This document shows, in pieces, positions 34,516 through 42,252 of a stretch of 64,000 nt of DNA (its first letter is position 1; the number at the start of each line of letters is the position of its first letter). The position numbers were made by a program, and so were the translations under genes. This DNA is from VMCP01 sp965655465 (GTDB taxonomy: Bacteria; Bacteroidota; Bacteroidia; NS11-12g; UBA955). The stretch lies in the NCBI GenBank assembly GCA_965655465.1, contig CBFHGY010000001.1, positions 28,845 through 92,844 of the forward strand, given 5' to 3'. The notes under the pieces are model-generated. The model saw nothing but the letters and a program-made list of their open reading frames with translations. It was not told the DNA's origin and made no database searches.

Positions 34516-36636
34516 ATGATTAAAAAGCTTTTCACTTTTGGGGTATTCCTGCTTGTTTGTTTAATAGCTTTTGGAGCTGAACCCACAACAGCACCATCTA
34601 ATGGCAGGGCAGGGTCTATTCAATGTGATAAAGCAACCATTTCATGGACCAATGGAAATGGGGGGTGGAGAATGGTAGTGGTAAAAAAAGGGAGTCCCGT
34701 AGATGGTTTGCCCGTCGATGGTACCAGTTATACATCGTTTAATACATTCACAGCGGGAGATGAAATTGGAACCGGTAACTACGTTTGCTTCAATAACATC
34801 ACCAATAATTTTGAACTAAAAGGCTTGCAAACCAAAACCCGATACTATGTCGCGATTATTGAACACGATGGTGCGGGAAGTATCGATTATCTCACCAGTA
34901 AATACGATACCTTTTCTTTTGTAACTCAAAGTTTAGATCTGGATTTTGAATTTACTGTGGATGATACCTGTGACCGCACCAATCTGGTTACATTTACCAA
35001 TAAATCAACCGCCACTTTTTCCGGTATTACGTACACATGGATTTTAAAGGACGGCAACGATAAACAGGGGAAGGATATCACACATACCTACTTAGAAGGT
35101 GGCAACTATCAGGTTACTTTGGTAGCATCTCCTAGCTTTGGTTGTGTAGATAATTACACCAATCTAAACGCAGTTCGCATCATTCCCAGACCGGTGAGTA
35201 AACCCATTGAGATGAATGGTCAGGTTCAGCAATGTTTGGAAGGAAATATTTTCAGGTTTTCAGACGTAACGACCATCAAGAATTTGCCTAAAATGGCATA
35301 TGTTCGAACTTGGTTCTTTTCCTCAAATGACTCCTCCACCATTCCAAGGCCCGTAAAATCTTATACCAAAGCAGGTACTTATCGAATTGGATATAAAAGT
35401 GAAACATTTTTTGATAACCAGCCTACTGGTTGTACCGATACTACCTCTTTAATTATCGAGGTAATTCCAAGCCCCTCCAGTGGTATTGATATTAACGATT
35501 CTATTCAATGTTTGAATGGCAATAGCTTTGTCTTCGATAATACATTCCCTGGACTGGTGTCTTTTTCTTGGGATCTAGGAGATGGAACTGTTTCAACGAA
35601 TAAATCAATTACCCACAGCTATACCTCTCAAGGTCCTTATCGGATTATTCACGAAGCGGAAAGCAGTATCGGTTGTAAGTCCAAAGACACCGTAATGGTT
35701 TACGTTAAACCAAATGTTACGGCTTCATTCACAGGTCTGCCTTCTCAGGTATGTGAAGATGGACCCGCTATTCCTTTAGTTCCCAATAACCCCAACGGCA
35801 TTTTTAGTGCAAGTTCTGGAACCTTCAGTGGAAGCAATTACCTTCCTGGACCAGCAGGTAATCATAAAGTTAAATTTGTGGTGCTAGATTCATTTTGCCC
35901 AGATTCAGTAACTTCTGATATTTTAATCGTTTTAAGACCTCAATTCAGCCTTGGAAGAGATACGACCCTTTGTGATGGAAATTATATGGATTTATTTGTA
36001 GGGGCAACAGGTGCATTAACATGGGAAGACGGCACTTCTACAAATCCCAGAACCTTATTTTTGGAAGGAAAATATTGGGCTACCGTCAATAATAACGGGT
36101 GCTCTTGGACAGATACCATTCTAATTCAGGAAGCATTAACGCCCCAAGCTATATTGCCCGGTGATACGTTTATTTGTAAAGGTTCTCTATTGCGTTTGGT
36201 TCAAAAATGGCCAGGAGCTAATATCACATGGAGTACAGGTGTTGTGGATACGGTAATTTATATAACCGAACCAGGTACCTACAGTGTAACGGTTTCCAAT
36301 GCATGTGGTACAGCAAGCGACGATATGACCTTGCGAGTTTCAGACGGTTTTTGCGATATTTTCCCCCCTACAGCCTTTACCCCAAATGGAGATGGTAGGA
36401 ACGATTATTTTGAAATCATTGGTCGAGACGTAGATGCATTAACCCTGCAGATTTTTAACCGATGGGGCGAACTTATTTTTGATTCAGAACGCAGTGGTGA
36501 TTTCAAATGGTACGGCGATGCAAATGGACAGCCATGTATGCAAGGTAATTATCCCTACATCTATCGTTATGAACAAAAAGTAGGCGATCGTGTGCGAAGA
36601 ACCACGTACAAAGGGGCTGTGTATTTGTTGCGTTAA
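34516..36636 (+). CDS. T9SS type B surface protein with fibronectin- and PKD-like domains
   Basis: A 706-residue exported protein with a signal peptide ending AFGAE. Residues ~22-140 form a fibronectin III-like domain (ATISWTNGNGG, then KTRYYVAIIEHDG). Residues ~145-400 hold PKD-like domains (WDLGDGTVSTNKSITHSY). Further beta-sandwich units lead to a type B sorting domain at ~616-706 (TAFTPNGDGRNDYFEI, IFNRWGELIF). Cysteines recur in the repeats, consistent with periplasmic oxidation before secretion. No PorP/SprF gene is adjacent, so it may share the partner encoded at 29527. It has its own promoter and is a single-gene unit. Confidence 0.87.
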   Translation: MIKKLFTFGVFLLVCLIAFGAEPTTAPSNGRAGSIQCDKATISWTNGNGGWRMVVVKKGSPVDGLPVDGTSYTSFNTFTAGDEIGTGNYVCFNNITNNFELKGLQTKTRYYVAIIEHDGAGSIDYLTSKYDTFSFVTQSLDLDFEFTVDDTCDRTNLVTFTNKSTATFSGITYTWILKDGNDKQGKDITHTYLEGGNYQVTLVASPSFGCVDNYTNLNAVRIIPRPVSKPIEMNGQVQQCLEGNIFRFSDVTTIKNLPKMAYVRTWFFSSNDSSTIPRPVKSYTKAGTYRIGYKSETFFDNQPTGCTDTTSLIIEVIPSPSSGIDINDSIQCLNGNSFVFDNTFPGLVSFSWDLGDGTVSTNKSITHSYTSQGPYRIIHEAESSIGCKSKDTVMVYVKPNVTASFTGLPSQVCEDGPAIPLVPNNPNGIFSASSGTFSGSNYLPGPAGNHKVKFVVLDSFCPDSVTSDILIVLRPQFSLGRDTTLCDGNYMDLFVGATGALTWEDGTSTNPRTLFLEGKYWATVNNNGCSWTDTILIQEALTPQAILPGDTFICKGSLLRLVQKWPGANITWSTGVVDTVIYITEPGTYSVTVSNACGTASDDMTLRVSDGFCDIFPPTAFTPNGDGRNDYFEIIGRDVDALTLQIFNRWGELIFDSERSGDFKWYGDANGQPCMQGNYPYIYRYEQKVGDRVRRTTYKGAVYLLR

Positions 36637-36677
36637 TTCGTACATAAGTTTTTTCTTTTATTCCTTTAGGAAGTCCG

Positions 36678-36685
36678 TAAATTTG
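36678..36685 (+). promoter_or_regulatory. -7 promoter box TAaaTTTG
   Basis: Exact TAnnTTTG match 5 bases before ATG 36691. A GTG at 36688, 2 bases after the box, is a less likely start. Confidence 0.65.
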
Positions 36686-36690
36686 CGGTG

Positions 36691-38910
36691 ATGAATCACC
36701 AACTTTTGGAGCAAGCCAAACAGCTCGGTCTGTTAGAAGAAGAGTATCAAAAAATCTGCGAAATCCTCAATAGAGAACCCAACTTTACAGAATTGTCCAT
36801 CTTTTCTGTAATGTGGAGCGAACATTGCAGCTATAAAAATTCGATTGTATGGCTTAAAACCTTGCCTAAAGAAGGATCTAAAATGCTTGCCGAAGCCGGT
36901 GAAGAAAATGCAGGTCTCGTAGATATTGGTGAGGGATTAGCTTGTTGTTTTAAAATTGAAAGTCATAATCATCCTAGCGCTATAGAACCGTATCAGGGGG
37001 CAGCTACGGGTGTTGGAGGAATTAATAGAGATATCTTCTCAATGGGCGCTCGTCCTATTGCACAACTCAATTCTTTGCGGTTTGGCAATATAAACACCGA
37101 AAGAACCAAATGGCTGGTGAAAGGTGTAGTAAAAGGTATTGGCGATTATGGAAATGCCTTTGGCATTCCAACAGTAGGAGGGGAAGTATATTTCGACGAT
37201 TGTTATGAACAAAACATTCTGGTAAATGCCATGAGTGTGGGAATCGTTGAAGTGGGAAAAAGTATTTCAGCCGGTGCTGGAGATCCCGGAAATCCTGTTT
37301 ATATATTTGGTTCTGCAACTGGAAAAGATGGTATCCATGGTGCCGCATTTGCGAGCAAGGATATGTCGGAAGATTCCATTAACGACTTACCAAGTGTGCA
37401 AGTGGGAGATCCCTTCTGGGAGAAATTAATCCTAGAAGCCAGTATGGATTTAATCGCAGCAGATGTTGTTATTGGTATGCAAGACATGGGTGCGGCAGGC
37501 ATTACCTGCAGTACAAGTGAAATGAGTGCTAAAACCGATGTTGGAATGGACATTCATTTGGATAAGGTGCCTATGCGCCAACCCGACATGAAAGGATGGG
37601 AATTGTTGCTTAGCGAAAGCCAAGAGCGTATGCTTGTAATCGTTCCTAAAGGCAAAGAAGCTATCGCGGAGGGAATCTTCCAAAAATGGGATTTAACCTA
37701 TGCCCATATCGGACAAGTAACCGATTCAAAGCGGGTTCGATACTACATGCACGGAGAACTTGAAGCCGATATACCGGCAGAATCTCTGGTCTTGGGTGGA
37801 GGGGCTCCTGTTTATCGCAGAACTTGGAAAGAACCGGAATATTTAAAGGAAATTGAAGCCTTCAACATTGACAATGTCTCCGATATTTCCCTAGAAGAAG
37901 CCAAGCAATATGCCTTAGATTTGGCAAGTTTGCCCAATATTGCCAGCAAACGTTGGGTATTTCAACAATACGATTCAATGGTGGGCACCATCAACCAGTC
38001 AACCAATTTACCCAGCGATGCCTCTGTAGTTAAAATCCGTAATTCTGAGAAAAGTTTAGCATTAACGGTTGATTGCAATAGCCGTTACGTTTATGCCGAT
38101 CCTAATAAAGGTGCACAAATTGCAGTTGCAGAAGCAGCTCGCAACATCCGTTGCAGCGGTGGTGTTCCAACAGCCATTACCAATTGTTTGAATTTCGGAA
38201 ACCCTTACAACGAGGAGGTATATTTTCAGTTTAAATCGGCAATTGAAGGAATGGGCACAGCATGTAAAGCATTTGACACCCCGGTAACCGGTGGTAATGT
38301 GAGTTTTTACAATCAAAGCACTAACGGACAAGCCGTGTACCCAACTCCAACAATTGGAATGGTTGGAATTATTGACAAGTCCGAGCATATAATGAGCATG
38401 AATTTCAAATCCGCGGGTGATGCGATTATTCTTTTGGGAAGCTCAAAGAACGATATTGGAAGTTCTCAATATGCAGCGAAATTGAGGGATATCAAATACT
38501 CGAACTGTCCAGATTTTGATCTCCAAGATGAACTGAAATTACATGATTTATTGGAAGTAATCAGCAGAAATACATTGGCCAACAGCGTTCACGATATTTC
38601 AGAAGGCGGCTTGTTTATTGCATGTTTGGAAAGCGGTATATCCGGAGCATTAGGGTTTGATATTTGCACTCCCAAAGAGCTGCGTTTAGATGCAGCACTC
38701 TTTGGTGAAAATCAAAGCCGAGCATTGGTTTCTGTAAGTGCCGATAAGGTAACTGAAATGATGAAGCACGCCCAATCAATAGGTGTTGAAGCATTGCATA
38801 TAGGAACCGTTACGGAGTCTGAAATTACCGTTAACGGTATGGTATGGTCGCATATCGATGCATTTGCAAAACCATATGAAAATGCGATTGCCGATATTTT
38901 AGAAGCCTAA
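36691..38910 (+). CDS. purL: Phosphoribosylformylglycinamidine synthase subunit PurL (small form)
   Basis: PurL catalyses the ATP-dependent fourth step of purine synthesis, FGAR to FGAM. At 739 residues it is the small form, which needs separate PurS and PurQ subunits; neither is in the window. The early active-site region WSEHCSYKNS and the substrate/ATP loop SHNHPSAIEPYQGAATGVGG are clear, as is the second half (GGVPTAITNCLNFGNP, VHDISEGGL). Folate products of folD supply the pathway. The gene stands alone and ends at a weak hairpin at 38945-38964. Confidence 0.96.
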   Translation: MNHQLLEQAKQLGLLEEEYQKICEILNREPNFTELSIFSVMWSEHCSYKNSIVWLKTLPKEGSKMLAEAGEENAGLVDIGEGLACCFKIESHNHPSAIEPYQGAATGVGGINRDIFSMGARPIAQLNSLRFGNINTERTKWLVKGVVKGIGDYGNAFGIPTVGGEVYFDDCYEQNILVNAMSVGIVEVGKSISAGAGDPGNPVYIFGSATGKDGIHGAAFASKDMSEDSINDLPSVQVGDPFWEKLILEASMDLIAADVVIGMQDMGAAGITCSTSEMSAKTDVGMDIHLDKVPMRQPDMKGWELLLSESQERMLVIVPKGKEAIAEGIFQKWDLTYAHIGQVTDSKRVRYYMHGELEADIPAESLVLGGGAPVYRRTWKEPEYLKEIEAFNIDNVSDISLEEAKQYALDLASLPNIASKRWVFQQYDSMVGTINQSTNLPSDASVVKIRNSEKSLALTVDCNSRYVYADPNKGAQIAVAEAARNIRCSGGVPTAITNCLNFGNPYNEEVYFQFKSAIEGMGTACKAFDTPVTGGNVSFYNQSTNGQAVYPTPTIGMVGIIDKSEHIMSMNFKSAGDAIILLGSSKNDIGSSQYAAKLRDIKYSNCPDFDLQDELKLHDLLEVISRNTLANSVHDISEGGLFIACLESGISGALGFDICTPKELRLDAALFGENQSRALVSVSADKVTEMMKHAQSIGVEALHIGTVTESEITVNGMVWSHIDAFAKPYENAIADILEA

Positions 38911-38944
38911 AATATTTGCAAAAAACGTAAATCTAGGTATCCAT

Positions 38945-38964
38945 AAAAATCCTCTAGGATTTTT
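38945..38964 (+). terminator. Weak hairpin after purL
   Basis: An 8-bp stem, AAAAATCC (38945-38952) with GGATTTTT (38957-38964), and a 4-base loop TCTA, followed by T then CG. It is AT-rich, so termination is probably partial. Confidence 0.5.
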
Positions 38965-38980
38965 TCGTTAAATTTACAAC

Positions 38981-39511
38981 ATGCATTTTGTACGTTTGTC
39001 GTCATTGACTGGATTTTTTGTGCTATTGGCTGCGTATTTGAATACCGCAAAGGCTCAAGCCATAGATCAAGAATATGCGGAATCACAGGGACAAGAAATT
39101 TCCATATCAGTGGGAGATACCCTCGTTTTGGGTAAGCCTAATTCAGATTTGGTATTTGCTTTTTTAGACATTTTTAAAAAAACGCGCTGGGATCCAAGCC
39201 CATTACCTCAGGATGAATTTACGTTAAAGTATAAAACCTATGATTCTTCAACCGGTAATGGATTTTACCGTTATTTCTTCCGTGGTGATTTTGATGCTGC
39301 TGAATTGCCCGCTCGATATGAAGGTGAAAAATTTGTCATCAAAGGCCTAGAGGTAGTGAAAAGAGAAAAGGATGGCACCCCAATGGATGTCCTTTATCTC
39401 GAAACCCAAGATCCCAATACAATTATCATGGTGGATGTCGTTAATGCAGCTCAGTTTGGAGAACTCCTGACGGTTTTACCTGCTATTAATTCTAAACATC
39501 ATGATAGATAA
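38981..39511 (+). CDS. Exported protein of unknown function
   Basis: A 176-residue protein that I do not recognise. It has a signal peptide ending NTAKAQA, no lipobox and no membrane helix after it. The mature part is mixed alpha/beta with a notable segment of aromatic residues (NGFYRYFFRGDFDAAELPARYEG). A near-consensus -7 box, TAaaTTTA at 38969-38976, ends 4 bases before the ATG. Its 3' end overlaps the polX start by 11 bases, so the two are probably coupled even though one is exported and the other works on DNA. Confidence 0.75.
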   Translation: MHFVRLSSLTGFFVLLAAYLNTAKAQAIDQEYAESQGQEISISVGDTLVLGKPNSDLVFAFLDIFKKTRWDPSPLPQDEFTLKYKTYDSSTGNGFYRYFFRGDFDAAELPARYEGEKFVIKGLEVVKREKDGTPMDVLYLETQDPNTIIMVDVVNAAQFGELLTVLPAINSKHHDR

Positions 39512-41165
39512 CGCCGGGATTTTAAATGCATTGAATTTGTATGCAAAACTTGCTGAATTGCATAATGAGAATGCGTTTAAAATTCGTGCGTATTCTTCAG
39601 CTGCTTTTAATCTAAAGAAAATCAAAGAACCCTTTTCCCAAATGTCCGATGCTGATTTACTCAGTATCCCTGGTGTTGGCAAAGGTGTAGTAGATAGCAT
39701 TAGGGAGTTGACACAAACCAACGAAATGAAGGCTTTGCAAGATTTAATGCAAATCACGCCAGCTGGAATCGTAGAAATTCTTCAAATTAAAGGGTTGGGT
39801 CCCAAGAAAGTAGCCGTCATCTGGAATTCGCTCGGCATCGATTCTGTAGGGGATTTATTAGACGCTTGCAGGCAAAATCGATTGGTTGAGCTCAAGGGAT
39901 TTGGATTGAAAACCCAAGCCGAAATTGTTCGAAATATAGAATTTTCTTTAAGTAATCAAGGACAATGGCATTATGCCCGTTTGTGGGAGCCTGCCACCGA
40001 GTTTCTAGAATCCTTAAAAAAAGAATTTCCAGAAGCACGAATATCCTTTACAGGTAATTTTCGAAGAGCTGCCATAGTACTGGATAATATAGAATTAATC
40101 TGTGATATCGAGCCCGAATGGGTTGCCGATTTCTGTGAAAACCACAATATTCCTGCAGATCTAATAGATACGGAGATTCATGCAATTTTAAATGGTCAAT
40201 TTCCATTGATTATTATGTGTACAGATTCCGATGCTTTCGAACGCGAACTGTTTGAAACAACTGGAAATATCGAACATTTAAAAAGAATTGAATACAAACG
40301 ATCCGATTCCTTTACAGATGAAATCAACTATTATCAATCTAAAGGCTTGTCTTGGATTCCTCCGGAACAAAGAGAAGGAAAAAATGAACTGGATTCCGAT
40401 TTTCCTAAGGCTGATTGGATCGAATTTTGGCAATTGAAAGGCGTTCTGCACAACCATACGACCTATTCAGATGGACTCAACAGTTTGAGGGAAATGGCAG
40501 AATATGCAAAACAGCAGAAATACGAATACTTGGGAATCTGTGATCACTCGCAAAGTGCAGGCTATGCGGGTGGACTTAAACCAGATACGCTCCTCGCGCA
40601 ATGTGCAGAAATAGATCGGTTAAATGAAGAATTAGCCCCTTTCAAAATTTTCAAAGGTGTGGAAAGCGATATATTGTCCGATGGCAGTTTGGACTATGAA
40701 TTTGAAATACTCAAGCAATTAGACTTCGTTGTCGCATCAGTCCATAGTGGGTTAAGTATGGATCAAGACAAAGCACATATGCGGTTGATTCGGGCAATTG
40801 AAAATCCGTATACCACTATTTTAGGTCATCCAACAGGTCGACTTCTGTTGATGCGTAACGGATATCCCATCGATCATGCTTATATCATAGATGCCTGTGC
40901 GGCGAATGGCGTATGTATCGAATTAAATGCACACCCATATCGCTTGGATATCGATTGGACCTGGATACATTACGCTCAACAAAAGAATGTTTGGGTCAGT
41001 ATCAATCCCGATGCACATGAAAAACAGGGGTATCACGATATGTTCTTTGGCACTTTAGCGGCTCGTAAGGGCGGATTGTTAACTCGAAATACGTTAAATG
41101 CCCTTAATTTGGATGATTTTGAACGGTTTTTATCCGATAGAAAGTCCATTTTAATATCTAATTAA
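39501..41165 (+). CDS. polX: PolX-family protein with PHP exonuclease domain and degenerate polymerase site
   Basis: A 554-residue PolX: an N-terminal 8-kDa-like domain (1-~75), helix-hairpin-helix repeats (IPGVGKGVVDSI, IKGLGPKKVAVI), a palm region and a C-terminal PHP domain (~310-554). PHP metal ligands look complete: HNHTTYSDG, GICDHS, GVESDI, ASVHSG, LGHPTGR and NPDAHE. The polymerase motif, normally RRx(5)GDxD, reads R-R-A-A-I-V-L-D-N-I-E, so the two metal aspartates appear as N and E, and the third palm aspartate is also not seen. It therefore probably acts as a 3'-end nuclease or phosphatase in base-excision repair, not as a polymerase. It overlaps the exported protein gene and lies 13 bases before a glycosyltransferase. 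Confidence 0.88.
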   Translation: MIDNAGILNALNLYAKLAELHNENAFKIRAYSSAAFNLKKIKEPFSQMSDADLLSIPGVGKGVVDSIRELTQTNEMKALQDLMQITPAGIVEILQIKGLGPKKVAVIWNSLGIDSVGDLLDACRQNRLVELKGFGLKTQAEIVRNIEFSLSNQGQWHYARLWEPATEFLESLKKEFPEARISFTGNFRRAAIVLDNIELICDIEPEWVADFCENHNIPADLIDTEIHAILNGQFPLIIMCTDSDAFERELFETTGNIEHLKRIEYKRSDSFTDEINYYQSKGLSWIPPEQREGKNELDSDFPKADWIEFWQLKGVLHNHTTYSDGLNSLREMAEYAKQQKYEYLGICDHSQSAGYAGGLKPDTLLAQCAEIDRLNEELAPFKIFKGVESDILSDGSLDYEFEILKQLDFVVASVHSGLSMDQDKAHMRLIRAIENPYTTILGHPTGRLLLMRNGYPIDHAYIIDACAANGVCIELNAHPYRLDIDWTWIHYAQQKNVWVSINPDAHEKQGYHDMFFGTLAARKGGLLTRNTLNALNLDDFERFLSDRKSILISN

Positions 41166-41178
41166 AATAGAAGGTCCC

Positions 41179-42180
41179 ATGAAGCGTGTCTTAATTATTC
41201 GATTCAGTTCAATAGGAGATATCGTTTTATGCAGTCCGGTTTTGCGAAATTTGAAAAACAAATTTCCAGATTTGAAAATCGATGTGCTTACCAAAAAGGA
41301 ATTTGCCTTTGTATGGGAAGGCAATCCGTATATAGAAAACATTTTAAAATGGGGTGATCTCGAAGATACTTCAATATGGAAGCAAGCAACTTATGATGTA
41401 ATCTTGGATTTGCATAATAATATCCGTTCTCTTAGAGTTAAAATGACTCGATGGGATTGTCCTTCAATTGCCTTAGACAAGCAAAATTTCAGAAAAATGC
41501 TTTTGGTAGCATTTAAAAAACCGGTATTCAAAATCAAATCGATTGTGGAACGGTATGCGGATATGCTGAACATGTTAGGTATAGAAGACGATCAATTAGG
41601 ATTGGACTTTTATGGGGTGCAGGAATTCGAAGAGAATACTAATTTATCCAAAGGGCTCGCAAATTTACCCGAAACGTATTCCGCAATTGCCTTAGGCGGC
41701 TCTTTTGCTACCAAACAAATTCCATTAAAAACGTATCGGCGTTTTTTTACTTCAGCGGGAGCGAAAGGTCCCTATATATTACTCGGGGGAAATGGAGACA
41801 AGGCTACCGCGGATGCCTTGACTGAAGAGTTTCCCGCTAAATGTATAAATCTCACCGGGAAATTAACCTTAGGGCAATCTGCTTGGGTTGTGAAAAACGC
41901 TCAGGTTCTGTGTTCAGGAGATACGGGTTTGGCCCATATTGGTGCCGCTTTGGGTGTGCCAATTTTATGGATTTGGGGTAATACAACTCCTGAATTTGGC
42001 ATGTTATCGCCGGTAAAACCCAATAAAGGAGCTATCATTTCAATGGAAATTTCCAATCTCAAGTGCAGGCCCTGTTCCAAACTAGGATACCCGGAATGTC
42101 CGAAAAAACACTTTCAATGTATGGACCATCCACCTCAACTTTGGCTCGAAAATTTGGAAAAATTAAGCGGAAGCGTATAA
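41179..42180 (+). CDS. Glycosyltransferase family 9 (heptosyltransferase-like)
   Basis: A 333-residue GT-B enzyme of family GT9, which adds heptoses or related sugars to the lipopolysaccharide core at the inner face of the inner membrane. The N-terminal RVLIIRFSSIGDIVLCSPVL and the C-terminal donor-binding region CSGDTGLAHIGAALGVP and WGNTTPEFGM are characteristic. A cysteine-rich end (C-R-P-C, then YPECPKKHFQCM) is also common in Bacteroidota members. The acceptor is unknown. It starts 13 bases after polX and is probably cotranscribed with it. Confidence 0.9.
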   Translation: MKRVLIIRFSSIGDIVLCSPVLRNLKNKFPDLKIDVLTKKEFAFVWEGNPYIENILKWGDLEDTSIWKQATYDVILDLHNNIRSLRVKMTRWDCPSIALDKQNFRKMLLVAFKKPVFKIKSIVERYADMLNMLGIEDDQLGLDFYGVQEFEENTNLSKGLANLPETYSAIALGGSFATKQIPLKTYRRFFTSAGAKGPYILLGGNGDKATADALTEEFPAKCINLTGKLTLGQSAWVVKNAQVLCSGDTGLAHIGAALGVPILWIWGNTTPEFGMLSPVKPNKGAIISMEISNLKCRPCSKLGYPECPKKHFQCMDHPPQLWLENLEKLSGSV

Positions 42181-42208
42181 GGGTAATGCGATTGAATGTT
42201 TTTTTATG

Positions 42209-42216
42209 TAATTTCG
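42209..42216 (+). promoter_or_regulatory. Candidate -7 box TAatTTCG for secDF
   Basis: A 7/8 match to TAnnTTTG, 36 bases before the ATG. If used, secDF has a real leader, unlike many genes here. The same C-for-T variant precedes yidC. Confidence 0.35.
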
Positions 42217-42252
42217 CGACCTTATATAAATTAAACCGAGAATCGTATTCTG

